In this document: piece by piece, positions 46,373-55,322 of the stretch | Layout: every line of letters starts with the position of its first letter | Numbering within the stretch: position 1 is the first letter of the stretch | NCBI GenBank assembly: GCA_039985655.1 | Contig: JBDWSF010000005.1 | Span: forward strand, 124,001 to 188,000 | Direction of reading: 5' to 3' | DNA length: 64,000 nucleotides | Source: Postechiella sp039985655 | GTDB lineage: Bacteria > Bacteroidota > Bacteroidia > Flavobacteriales > Flavobacteriaceae | The notes under the pieces: model-generated | The model's input: only the letters and a program-made list of their open reading frames with translations | The model's database searches: none | Told to the model about the DNA's origin: nothing | Made by a program: the position numbers and the translations under genes

Positions 46373-46416
46373 GTTTATCATTTTTGCGCATTTATTAATG
46401 CACAAAAATGATAAAC
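46373..46416 (+). promoter_or_regulatory. Long intercistronic hairpin before the CYTH gene
   Basis: GTTTATCATTTTTG (46373-46386) pairs with CAAAAATGATAAAC (46403-46416), 14 bp. After one C/A mismatch the inner GCATT / AATGC pairs with loop TATT. It fills the 80-bp gap between the CYTH-like and CYTH genes, ending 24 bp before the start at 46441. There is no following T-run. Confidence 0.75.
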
Positions 46417-46440
46417 AATAAACACATAAACATTAAGATC

Positions 46441-46911
46441 ATGGCACAAGAAATTGAAAAAAAATTTTTAGTTAAAGGCGATTTTAAACCTTTAGTAGTA
46501 AAAGAGACAAGAATAACACAAGGATATTTATCCTCAGTTCCTGAAAGAACAGTAAGAGTAAGAATCAAAGGAGATAAAGGATTTATGACGATCAAAGGCA
46601 TTGGAAATGAATCGGGTGCTTCACGTTACGAGTGGGAAAGAGAAATTTCAGTAGAAGACACGAAAGCATTATTAGCTATTTGCGAACCAGGAGTCATCGA
46701 TAAAACGCGTTTTATTGTTAAAGCTGATAATGATCTTGTTTTTGAGGTAGATGAATTTTATGGAGAAAACGAGGGTTTAACAGTAGCAGAAATTGAATTA
46801 CCAAGTGAAGATACTGCTTTTTCTAAACCAGAATGGTTAGGAGAAGAAGTAACAGGAGATGTTAAGTATTACAACTCTATGTTAATGAAAAACCCGTATA
46901 AAAACTGGTAA
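46441..46911 (+). CDS. CYTH-domain triphosphatase
   Basis: 156 residues from ATG at 46441. An in-frame ATG at 46408 lies inside the hairpin arm and is unlikely. The CYTH signature is clear: MAQEIEKKFLVKGDF (EIEKKF), RITQGYLSSVPERTVRVRIK, GFMTIKGIGNESGASRYEWE and VFEVDEFYGENEGLTVAEIE, all acidic-tunnel strands. Small bacterial CYTH proteins hydrolyse inorganic tripolyphosphate or related triphosphates. The gene follows the CYTH-like paralogue and precedes the SLC13 transporter by 39 bp. Confidence 0.92.
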   Translation: MAQEIEKKFLVKGDFKPLVVKETRITQGYLSSVPERTVRVRIKGDKGFMTIKGIGNESGASRYEWEREISVEDTKALLAICEPGVIDKTRFIVKADNDLVFEVDEFYGENEGLTVAEIELPSEDTAFSKPEWLGEEVTGDVKYYNSMLMKNPYKNW

Positions 46912-46950
46912 TAAACACACGACCTCTATTGGAATTTAAATAAGTAAAAA

Positions 46951-48558
46951 ATGGAAAAATCTATAAAAGAAGAAGAAACGTTTGATGTTTTAGATATGCA
47001 TAATTATCGAATGGAGAAACTCCCTGAAAGAGTAAAATCTCGATTTGAAAAGATACTAATGATTATTGGAGCACCTTTAGCTATAGTATCCTTTATACTA
47101 ATCATGTTCTTTATAGATATTCCATTTTTGAATAATTTCAACGTTGATTCTTTGAGCAAAAGCGCTAGAGCCAATTTTGATACTATTGGGCTACAAGAAT
47201 TCATTTATTCAAATAAAGCTATGCTTGCCATTTTTGTAGCCGCTCTTATTTTATGGATTACAGAAGCTATACCAAACTATTTAACATCATTAATTTTAAT
47301 AATAGCGTTGGTTTTAACAAGTGTCCTTCCAGAAGAAGCAGCTTATGCTCAATTAGGACATAAGGTTATGTGGTTAAACATACTCTCTTTCATATTAGCA
47401 AGTATGCTAGTAGCTACAGGAGTTGCAAAGCGATTTGCATTATGGTTCATCATTAAATTTGGCAAAAAATCATCTTCAGTTATGCTGAGTTTTATGGTCA
47501 TTAACATTGTATTATCCTTATTCATTTCAGCAACTACAGCAAAAGCAGCCATATTACTTCCAATCATGATGGTTGTTGCTGCAGTATATGGTGCATCAAA
47601 AGGAAATAAAAATAATTTCGGCAGAAACTTAATTCTTCAAAATCTATTTCAAATAAACATGGGAGCAGCTTCCTTTTTAACAGGATCTGGAGCTAATTTA
47701 TTAGCAGCCTCTTTAATCGCCGGCGCCATAGGTAGTGATATTTTCTTTTCTGAATGGATGACAGCTGCATTTCCAGTAGCTTTAGGTTTAATGCTTATTG
47801 CTTGGATAATTGGCACAAAAATTATATTTCCAATTAAAAAAGAAGATAGAATACCAAGCATTAAAGGTGGTATGGAAAGTTTGAAAAAAGAATTAGACAG
47901 TATGGGATCAATATCCTATGGTGAAATTAAATCTGTTATAATATTTGGAAGTATTTTAGGCTTATGGGTTACTGATAAAATGCATGGAATTAGTCCCACA
48001 GCTGTGGCTTTTGTAGGTGCCATTGTTGCCTTATTACCTCGAATAGGAATTGTAAAATGGAATGAGGTAGATATCCCTTGGCACCTTTTATTATTCTCAG
48101 CAGGCGCTTATACTTTGGGCGCTGGTTTTAAAGTTACCGATTTACCAAGTATTTCAGTAAATGCATTTTTTGATACAATGGGATTTGGCGATACAACGCC
48201 GTTTTGGTTATTATATGTCATTCTTACGGGGTTAATGATTTACACGGCTTTGTTTATGCAATCAAAAACAATGCGTACCATGATATTTGTACCCATTGCT
48301 ATTGGAGTAGCCATACGGTTTGGGTTTCCTGTAATGAGTTTAGCATTTCCTGTTGCTTTATTAATAGAGCATGTTTATGTGCTCCCTTTTAATAGTAAGC
48401 CATCATTACTCTTATATACAACCAATCATTATAGTTGGTCTGACACATTCAAATACGGAATTATTATGCAAACCATAGCTTGGATTGTATCGATAATAAT
48501 GGCAATGACCTATTTTAAATGGTTGGGGATTACACCTGATGGCCTAGGCTTGTTCTAA
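46951..48558 (+). CDS. SLC13/DASS-family sodium:anion symporter
   Basis: 535 residues with about 12 membrane segments. A soluble N-terminal 40 residues is followed by ILMIIGAPLAIVSFILIMFF. Family motifs: AALILWITEAIPNYLTSLIL, LNILSFILASMLVATGVAKR, LFISATTAKAAILLPIMMVV, GAASFLTGSGANLLAASLIA, PWHLLLFSAGAYTLGAGFKV. SLC13 members carry dicarboxylates, sulfate or phosphate; fungal low-affinity phosphate carriers belong to it. With CYTH and PiT genes, phosphate is a reasonable guess, not shown. Confidence 0.9.
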   Translation: MEKSIKEEETFDVLDMHNYRMEKLPERVKSRFEKILMIIGAPLAIVSFILIMFFIDIPFLNNFNVDSLSKSARANFDTIGLQEFIYSNKAMLAIFVAALILWITEAIPNYLTSLILIIALVLTSVLPEEAAYAQLGHKVMWLNILSFILASMLVATGVAKRFALWFIIKFGKKSSSVMLSFMVINIVLSLFISATTAKAAILLPIMMVVAAVYGASKGNKNNFGRNLILQNLFQINMGAASFLTGSGANLLAASLIAGAIGSDIFFSEWMTAAFPVALGLMLIAWIIGTKIIFPIKKEDRIPSIKGGMESLKKELDSMGSISYGEIKSVIIFGSILGLWVTDKMHGISPTAVAFVGAIVALLPRIGIVKWNEVDIPWHLLLFSAGAYTLGAGFKVTDLPSISVNAFFDTMGFGDTTPFWLLYVILTGLMIYTALFMQSKTMRTMIFVPIAIGVAIRFGFPVMSLAFPVALLIEHVYVLPFNSKPSLLLYTTNHYSWSDTFKYGIIMQTIAWIVSIIMAMTYFKWLGITPDGLGLF

Positions 48559-48617
48559 TCATTTTATTTTAATAGTTGAATAAGCATCAAGCATATACTT
48601 ATAACACCTGACTCCTT

Positions 48618-50069
48618 TTGATAAAAAGCAAAATAGAGATACACGATAAATTCTCAATAGTAATTGATGTTACTTATGACACCATTTTTAAAAGAAAAAA
48701 ATCAAAGTATACAACAATTACGTATCTGTTTATTCCTGATAGTTTAAATATTAATAGTAAAATATACCCTCCCACCAAATTTTATAATGATGTAAGGCTC
48801 TTTCTAAAATATGACACTCCTAATTACACTTTAAACGACATAAATATTGGGAAGAAATCTTTGCTTAAAAACTTAGCAAAAAACACAGAAATATTTATAA
48901 AAAAAAGATCAGAGAAGAATCGTTCCCGTTTTAAGGACCAGATAAAAATGTTTGCAACTACTTTTAGCGGTTTGCTTAAAGATGAAACTGATGCTTTGAT
49001 AAAAAGAAAAGATGCCTCTAATGATGACATTATTAATTTTTTAGAAAAAATAAATCTGATTTTATCTGATTTTAGAGTTATTGTTTCTTTAATAAAAGAA
49101 TCATCTTTGAAAAGTAGAAATAAAAATGTTGTATTTCATGCCGACGAATATATGAGTAATGCTGTAGAGTTACAGCTTATGAAATTATTCAATTATTTAA
49201 AAAACAAAAAAATTGAAGCAAGTAGTCTTGATTTAATTGTAACCCAAATCAACTTTGAGCAAAACTATAAAAAGCAAAAAAACTACGATTCTCCCAAAGA
49301 TAAAAATGTAAACCCAGAAGATCTGCTTTATAAAAGAGATAAACTAAAAAAATACATTGAAAGTGTTTTCTTTTTAAATCAAGATATTAGAAAAGACGGA
49401 GCCGTATTAGAACAAACGTTATTGGCTTTTGCCGCAGGATTAGCAATGATATTTTCAACAGGAGTTGCTTTTTATTACCAACAACTTTACGGTAATTTTA
49501 CAATGCCTTTTTTTATTGCATTAGTAGTAGGTTATATGTTGAAGGACCGGATAAAAGGTTTAATAGGCTTACTATTTATAAGTAAATCAAATAGTGTTTT
49601 TTACGATTCTAAAATAAAAGTTACCAATGCTTTAAATAAAAAGATTGGTTTAATCAAAGAAAACTTCTCTTTTGTGTCTTTAAAAAAGTTAGATAAAAAA
49701 ATTAAAAAAGTTCGCCTAAAAAATATGCTTATTGGGCTTTCTGAAAAATCTTTAAAAGAACAGGTCATACAATATAAAAAGAAGATTGCCATCTACCCTA
49801 AAAAGTTTGGAAATGATTTACCCGACGAGAATATTACTAGCTTAACAGATATTACACGTCTTAATTTTCATCGATTTATTCAATATATGGACGACCCAAA
49901 AAAGGATTATATTTTAGTTAAAAAAGGCGAAGTTTATATTAAAGCTGCTAACAAATTCTATCATATAAATATTATCCAAAAATACTATACAGAAGAAGGC
50001 ATTGAGTATAATCACTATAATGTGATTATGAACAGAAATGGTATTAAAAGGATTAAGAAAATTAATTAG
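48618..50069 (+). CDS. Membrane protein of unknown function, TTG start
   Basis: 483 residues from a TTG at 48618; an upstream in-frame TGA lies at 48609, and the first internal ATG would remove more than 100 residues. It is basic, with a soluble N-terminal domain (IEIHDKFSIVIDVTYDTIFK, LFIPDSLNINSKIYPPTKF), two membrane segments (LLAFAAGLAMIFSTGVAFYY and TMPFFIALVVGYMLKDRIKG) and a cytoplasmic C-terminal domain (RFIQYMDDPKKDYILVKKGE). No recognised family. It follows the SLC13 gene by 59 bp on the same strand, so probably belongs to the operon. Confidence 0.75.
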   Translation: MIKSKIEIHDKFSIVIDVTYDTIFKRKKSKYTTITYLFIPDSLNINSKIYPPTKFYNDVRLFLKYDTPNYTLNDINIGKKSLLKNLAKNTEIFIKKRSEKNRSRFKDQIKMFATTFSGLLKDETDALIKRKDASNDDIINFLEKINLILSDFRVIVSLIKESSLKSRNKNVVFHADEYMSNAVELQLMKLFNYLKNKKIEASSLDLIVTQINFEQNYKKQKNYDSPKDKNVNPEDLLYKRDKLKKYIESVFFLNQDIRKDGAVLEQTLLAFAAGLAMIFSTGVAFYYQQLYGNFTMPFFIALVVGYMLKDRIKGLIGLLFISKSNSVFYDSKIKVTNALNKKIGLIKENFSFVSLKKLDKKIKKVRLKNMLIGLSEKSLKEQVIQYKKKIAIYPKKFGNDLPDENITSLTDITRLNFHRFIQYMDDPKKDYILVKKGEVYIKAANKFYHINIIQKYYTEEGIEYNHYNVIMNRNGIKRIKKIN

Positions 50070-50272
50070 GCGGGTTGAAATTTCAATTCATTGTATCTTT
50101 TTACACATTAGTCATAAATCGTGTAAAAGAAATGTTCATTTTCTAATTATCTTTATCAAGGTTATTTTAAGCGTCATGCTAATCGTTCTCTTAATAAATA
50201 AGAAAGTGATTTATTAAGAGAGCAATTTTCTTTTCAATAGATTAATTAGCAGTAGACGAAAAATTACAACTA

Positions 50273-51502
50273 TTAATTCACATTTCTTACACATCTCACA
50301 AAATTATATACATAACGAACATCGCCTTGTGGACCAAAATTATCAGGAAAATCAGCAGCGTTACCAGATTTTGGATCATTACGCTGTGCTCCTGCTCCAT
50401 GAACATCCAGTAGTACATTGTTCATTACTCCTTGGGCTTTTCCAAAACAGAAATAAACAGCATCGGTATAAGGGTTAGGTCCGTCTTGTAAAAGGGAACT
50501 TGTCCAATAATAACCATATTGTCCAGAATTACCATCTGTATCGATAATTGGTGTACAAGAAAATAAAGGATCAATGGTTGGTGAAGAAGAGGTTGAAGGA
50601 CTTCGTGTATAATCAACAATACTTTGTAATTCTTTTGCGTTAGGCATTCTCCAGTCACTTTCACCTCCAAGTGTAAGTGATTCTGCATAGTCTAGTGCAT
50701 TTTTCCAGTCGTAAGTACTGCCGTTATCTGCCTGTTGCCACATTAACCCTGTTGCATTATCTGTAATTGTCCCATCTCCATTATCTGTAAAGTTGTTTTC
50801 GCCATAAGATTCGTTACCTCTCACCATTCTAAAATACATCGTGTTAGGAGCCCCATTTGCGGGGTTGTATTTAGGATATCCTTTTAATCTACCATCAACA
50901 AAGTTATAACCAAAAATGGCTTCATCGCCATTCATTATAAGTCCTACATAATGCGTTTTAGACCATGTTTGTCCATCTATTTCTCTTTCACCAATAGAAA
51001 CGTCTCCAATAGGTTGTTCGAAATATGCTGTATCAATGAACATTTCTACAGCATTATCACCAAAACATCGCCCTGTAAAATAAGCTAATGAATAAAGTTC
51101 TTTTATTGAAGGTATCCTCCAATCTGCATGCTCACCTAAATTCATTGTTTCTACTAATGCCACAGCATCATCATATGAAACTTTGTCTCCCATATCTTGT
51201 TGCCACATTAACCCTGTTACATTATCGGTTACTGTACCATCACCATGATCTGTATAGGAAGGTTGGTTCCCCGAATAACTAGCATCTTGACCATAAAAAG
51301 CATCACCTACATTGGGTTCTGTAATTATGGCATCATCATTATAAAACCCAGAAACATTCGTATCCACAATAGAATAAGGTCGGTTAGTTACTACTACTTC
51401 TTCCTCTTCTTCTTGTACTTCTCCCTCAGAATCATTTTCACAAGAGAACATAAAAAAAGCGATTATTAGGCTGATTGAAATTTTTAAATATTTAAAATTC
51501 AT
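50273..51502 (-). CDS. DUF1566-repeat lipoprotein, paralogue 1
   Basis: 409 residues. Lipoprotein signal KYLKISISLIIAFFMFSCEN. An acidic linker (EEEEEVVVTNRPYSIVDTNV) follows. Two DUF1566 domains are visible (VTGLMWQQDMGDKVSYDDAV, GEHADWRIPSIKELYSLAYF; ATGLMWQQADNGSTYDWKNA, GGESDWRMPNAKELQSIVDY). The C-terminus NFGPQGDVRYVYNFVRCVRN is typical of these C-type-lectin-like domains. Surface location is expected. It is about 60% alike with the next gene by eye. Confidence 0.88.
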   Translation of the reverse strand: MNFKYLKISISLIIAFFMFSCENDSEGEVQEEEEEVVVTNRPYSIVDTNVSGFYNDDAIITEPNVGDAFYGQDASYSGNQPSYTDHGDGTVTDNVTGLMWQQDMGDKVSYDDAVALVETMNLGEHADWRIPSIKELYSLAYFTGRCFGDNAVEMFIDTAYFEQPIGDVSIGEREIDGQTWSKTHYVGLIMNGDEAIFGYNFVDGRLKGYPKYNPANGAPNTMYFRMVRGNESYGENNFTDNGDGTITDNATGLMWQQADNGSTYDWKNALDYAESLTLGGESDWRMPNAKELQSIVDYTRSPSTSSSPTIDPLFSCTPIIDTDGNSGQYGYYWTSSLLQDGPNPYTDAVYFCFGKAQGVMNNVLLDVHGAGAQRNDPKSGNAADFPDNFGPQGDVRYVYNFVRCVRNVN

Positions 51503-51772
51503 AACGTCTTTCTTTTAATTATTTTTAGGTTAAACTCAGTTTAAAGATCTTCAATGGATGCGTTTAATAAAAGTAGTATCAATGAAATCCATCATTCAAT
51601 CAATAGAATTAGATTTGAAAAAACTATTCATCAATAAAGGAGTATACAGAAGGGTTTCATTTATACTAAAAAGACAGAATATATTGAGGTAAGTTTAATG
51701 TAACCTTTGCTTCTTTATTTTATTAATAGCAAATTTCCTCTTAGAGTTTTTAAAATTTTGATAGCTAAAAAA

Positions 51773-52960
51773 TTAATATTTTATAGTACGCACACACCTT
51801 ACATAATTGTATACATATCTAACATCACCTTGAGGACCAAAATACTCAGGATATACATTTATGTTTCCGCTTTTAGGGTCACTTCTTTGACACCCTGCTC
51901 CATGCACATCCATTAAGTTATTATGCATTTTTCCTTGACCTTCTCCAAATGCAATATAAACGGCACTAGCATATGGATTTCTACCATCTAAATGTGTTGT
52001 ACTTGTCCAAAAGAATGGGTATTGCCCTGCATTATTTTCAGGGTCATTTATTTCTGTTGTTTTAAAAATAGGATTTATAGCAGGAGAATTTGTTGTTTGA
52101 GGCGACCTTGAGTAATCTACAATACTTTGCAACTCTTTTGCATTTGGTAAGCGCCAATCTGAATAGTTTGCTAATTCAATATTTTCAGCATACACTAAAG
52201 ACTCTTCCCAATTACGCCCTTTATCGTCATCGGCTTTTTGCCACATTAATCCGGTAGCATAATCGCTTACGGTACCATCGCCGTTATCTACTAAATTATT
52301 TTCTCCATATTTTGTATTCCCTCTTACCATACGAAAATGCATTTTATTTTCATTACCTGTTCTAGGCTTGTATTTAGGATATCCTTTGATTCGTCCATCA
52401 ACAAAATTTACGCCAAAAACAGTTACATCCTTTATCATTGTACGCCCTACATATTCTGTTGCCGACCAAGTTTGCGCATCAATCTCACGTTCACCTATAT
52501 CTGTATTTCCAAGTGGTTGTGTAAAATATTCTGTGTCAATAAACTTATCTATAGAAACAGCACCTTTAACTTTACCAGTAAATATGATTAGTGAATACAA
52601 TTCTTTTATGGTTGGAACTCGCCAATCAGTATATCCTCCAAGTTTTGAATTTTTAGCTTTTATAAAGGCTTCGTCAAAAGTCATTTTCTCACCCATATCT
52701 TTCTCCCAAACCAAACCTGTAACATTGTCTGTAATAGTACCGTCGTTATTGTTGGTATACGATGATTGATTCCCTAAATACGTGGCATCTTGACCATAAA
52801 AAGCATCATTCGTATTAGGCTCCATAATTATTGCCTCGTTGCTATAAAACTCAGAAACACCTGTATCCACAATTGGGTAGGTTATTTGTCCTTCTGCTAA
52901 AAATATAACAACAATAAACATAGTAAGTGTGACAAATTGTTTTTTAAAAAAATACTTCAT
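51773..52960 (-). CDS. DUF1566-repeat secreted protein, paralogue 2
   Basis: 395 residues from ATG at 52960, chosen because it gives the signal peptide FVTLTMFIVVIFLAEGQITY. An upstream in-frame start at 53014 adds 18 residues. Same layout as paralogue 1 (VTGLVWEKDMGEKMTFDEAF, GGYTDWRVPTIKELYSLIIF, ATGLMWQKADDDKGRNWEES, NYSDWRLPNAKELQSIVDYS), but the signal is a plain one with no lipobox. One paralogue is thus membrane-anchored and the other exported free. The LytTR pair lies directly upstream. Confidence 0.88.
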   Translation of the reverse strand: MKYFFKKQFVTLTMFIVVIFLAEGQITYPIVDTGVSEFYSNEAIIMEPNTNDAFYGQDATYLGNQSSYTNNNDGTITDNVTGLVWEKDMGEKMTFDEAFIKAKNSKLGGYTDWRVPTIKELYSLIIFTGKVKGAVSIDKFIDTEYFTQPLGNTDIGEREIDAQTWSATEYVGRTMIKDVTVFGVNFVDGRIKGYPKYKPRTGNENKMHFRMVRGNTKYGENNLVDNGDGTVSDYATGLMWQKADDDKGRNWEESLVYAENIELANYSDWRLPNAKELQSIVDYSRSPQTTNSPAINPIFKTTEINDPENNAGQYPFFWTSTTHLDGRNPYASAVYIAFGEGQGKMHNNLMDVHGAGCQRSDPKSGNINVYPEYFGPQGDVRYVYNYVRCVRTIKY

Positions 52961-53058
52961 AATTATTATGTTTAAAAATTTAACTTGCCTAAATATCTCA
53001 AAAGAATTGTTCAAAAAAGAACAACATCAATAGAAGGTGTCTTTCAATCAATGAAATT

Positions 53059-53775
53059 CTAATTGAAAAAATTATTGTTTATAAAATTCTTAAAATCCTC
53101 TTGATAGGTATCGCTTACCACTATAAACTCATTTCTGCTATAAATGATTCTGTTGCGTTCTACAGTAACAATATGATTAAGATTTACAATAAAGGAACGG
53201 TGAATACGCATGAAGTTTTCTTTAGGCAATACTTCCTCAATATTTTTAAGTCGAAGTAATGCTTTTACAGGTTCGCCATTTATCAAATTCAAACAGACGT
53301 ATTCCTTTTGCGCTTCAATGTATTTTAGGTCATTAAAATTTATTCGGATATGTTGCTGACCTGATTTGATAAACAAAAAATCATCTTTCTTTTTCACCTC
53401 TGTATTGAAAAGTTTATCTTTATTTATAACATCTGCTGCTTTATTTGATGCTGATAAAAAATCTACGTACTCAATGGGTTTTAGTAAATAATCCACAGCA
53501 TTAACCTTATATCCTTCTATGGCATATTTACTGTAAGCTGTGGTAAAAATAATTTTAGGAGGATTTTCAAGCGTTTTAGCTAGTTCTATTCCACTTAAGT
53601 CGGACATATGAATATCTAGAAATAACAAATCGACGGGATTCTCTTTCAGGAAGTCATTTATACCTAATGCGTTTGTAAACTTCCCTTTAAGTTGAAGAAA
53701 GGGTGTTTGGTCAATATAGGAAACAATCTGCCTAAGTGCCAGAGGTTCGTCGTCTACAGCTATACATGTTATCAT
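53059..53775 (-). CDS. LytTR-family response regulator
   Basis: 238 residues. Receiver domain with the phospho-acceptor in DLLFLDIHMSDLSGIEL, the switch region PPKIIFTTAYSKYAIEGYKV and the conserved Lys in VDYLLKPIEYV. The LytTR DNA-binding domain follows (FLFIKSGQQHIRINFNDLKY, IEAQKEYVCLNL, FMRIHRSFIVNLNHIVTVER). The start overlaps the histidine-kinase stop by 4 bp. Target genes are probably the DUF1566 genes just downstream. Confidence 0.93.
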   Translation of the reverse strand: MITCIAVDDEPLALRQIVSYIDQTPFLQLKGKFTNALGINDFLKENPVDLLFLDIHMSDLSGIELAKTLENPPKIIFTTAYSKYAIEGYKVNAVDYLLKPIEYVDFLSASNKAADVINKDKLFNTEVKKKDDFLFIKSGQQHIRINFNDLKYIEAQKEYVCLNLINGEPVKALLRLKNIEEVLPKENFMRIHRSFIVNLNHIVTVERNRIIYSRNEFIVVSDTYQEDFKNFINNNFFN

Positions 53776-54881
53776 ATTGGAATCTTTATCGTTGAATTAA
53801 ATACATTTTCATTCTCTGTGTAAGTAAACACGAAATTATCGTTATAAAGTAATTTAAGCCGCTTTTTAGTATTCTCTATCCCTATTCCTGATTTTTCGGC
53901 TGTTTTGAACTTTTCGTGGAAACTGTTCTGAATGGTAAATTGGAGTTCATTTTGATTAATAAATAAATTGATCTGAACAAATGATTTATGCTCATAACTT
54001 ATTCCATATTTAAATGCATTTTCAAGAATATTTGTAAACAATAATGGCGGAATTAAAATATTAGGTGGATTTTCGGGCATCTCCAATCTAATAATTACCT
54101 CATCACAAAAACGAAGTTTCATGAGTTCAACATAACTTTCTATGAATTTAATTTCTTTGGATAACGGTATGGATTTTTCATTTGATTCATACAATAGATG
54201 GCGCATTAGTATAGAAAGTTTTGCAATTGAACGTTTGGCCTCTTTAGTATCAAAATCAATTAATGAATGAATATTATTTAATGTATTCATTAAAAAATGC
54301 GGACTTACTTGACTTCTTAAAAAAGCAAGTTCGTTTTTAATATTTTCTTTTTCTACTTCTGCTTTTTGTCTTTGGGTTTGTGCCCATTGTACCGACAGTT
54401 TCATTCCGGTATCAAAACCAACCAATAGAATGGATAATAGAATAAGATTTACATAGGGAGGATAAGTCCCTGTATGCGCTTGACGTTCTGCCCCACCATT
54501 TTGTAAAACTATTTTATTAGCATCTGGAAATTGAAGTAGTTCCTGTCTATGTTGAGGAACTGTTTTTTGAGGCATGAGTTGTTGACGTATTGTAATAGAC
54601 CCCAACACTGTTAAAGCGATAACTATAGCTACAGATACGATGTAAAGGACATGTCTTTTTTTGACTAAAAATATATGAATTAAAATAAATCTATTGACAC
54701 AGAATACAATTAATAATGGCAAGTAATCCACCCATACATTAAAGACAACATCCCAATGGATCGTGGAGCTATTAACCCATTGAAAAAATGGAGGCAAAAT
54801 GAATAACAGTATCCAAAATAATGAAATAAAAATAGACTCAAAAAACGTTGAACCTTGTTTATTTAAGAATTTCTCATTCAT
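53772..54881 (-). CDS. LytS-type sensor histidine kinase
   Basis: 369 residues from ATG at 54881 (MNEKFLNKQGSTFFESIFIS), preferred over a longer TTG-initiated form starting at 54953. Four membrane segments (ISLFWILLFILPPFFQWV, VDYLLLIVFCVNRFILIHI-like, LYIVSVAIVIALTVLGSITI, YVNLILLSILLVGFDTGMKL). The kinase part has the His in LRSQVSPHFLMNTLNNIHSL and the ATP site (LLFTNILENAFKYGIS, SGIGIENTKKRLKLLY). It has no extra sensor domain. Pairs with the LytTR regulator. Confidence 0.92.
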   Translation of the reverse strand: MNEKFLNKQGSTFFESIFISLFWILLFILPPFFQWVNSSTIHWDVVFNVWVDYLPLLIVFCVNRFILIHIFLVKKRHVLYIVSVAIVIALTVLGSITIRQQLMPQKTVPQHRQELLQFPDANKIVLQNGGAERQAHTGTYPPYVNLILLSILLVGFDTGMKLSVQWAQTQRQKAEVEKENIKNELAFLRSQVSPHFLMNTLNNIHSLIDFDTKEAKRSIAKLSILMRHLLYESNEKSIPLSKEIKFIESYVELMKLRFCDEVIIRLEMPENPPNILIPPLLFTNILENAFKYGISYEHKSFVQINLFINQNELQFTIQNSFHEKFKTAEKSGIGIENTKKRLKLLYNDNFVFTYTENENVFNSTIKIPI

Positions 54882-55322
54882 ATATTTAGATAGATTTATT
54901 TTAAATCCAATTAATAGTAAAACAAAAGTGCTATTTCTATTATTAGTATTCAAGTTTTATCAATAGAATTTTAGTTTCAGTCAACCAAAACATGAAAACT
55001 TGTATCATTAACTATTTCTGAAAAACTCAACACGTCTAACAGATATAAAATATGTGACATCAATGATCTAGATGTACTAATTGATGAACTTGATCCAAGT
55101 TCATCAATCTTAGATAAATATGCTCTACAAGGCATAAAAATTCTTTAAGGCTCTCATTCATTCTATAATTATTATTTTTAACAATTACGAAAGGTTTTTT
55201 TTAATGTTCAAATGAACTGAGGCTTTCTAAAAAATCTAGATTTTTAAGCTAGTCAGGTTGAACTCATCGAAACTCTAATTTCCATCAGAATATAGAATAA
55301 ACGATTTCAATATTTTCAACAA
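54882..55322. other. Intergenic region with a perfect 12-bp dyad
   Basis: 441 bp, no intact gene. It holds a perfect dyad TTGATGAACTTG / CAAGTTCATCAA at 55081-55107. The plus-strand frame over it reads about 30 codons (DINDLDVLIDELDPSSSILD, KYALQGIKIL, then a stop) with no start, possibly a relic. Otherwise nothing was seen. Confidence 0.5.
55081..55107. promoter_or_regulatory. Perfect 12-bp dyad between pyrD and the kinase gene
   Basis: TTGATGAACTTG and CAAGTTCATCAA separated by ATC. There is no T-run on either strand, so an operator or a structured relic is more likely than a terminator. Confidence 0.45.
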
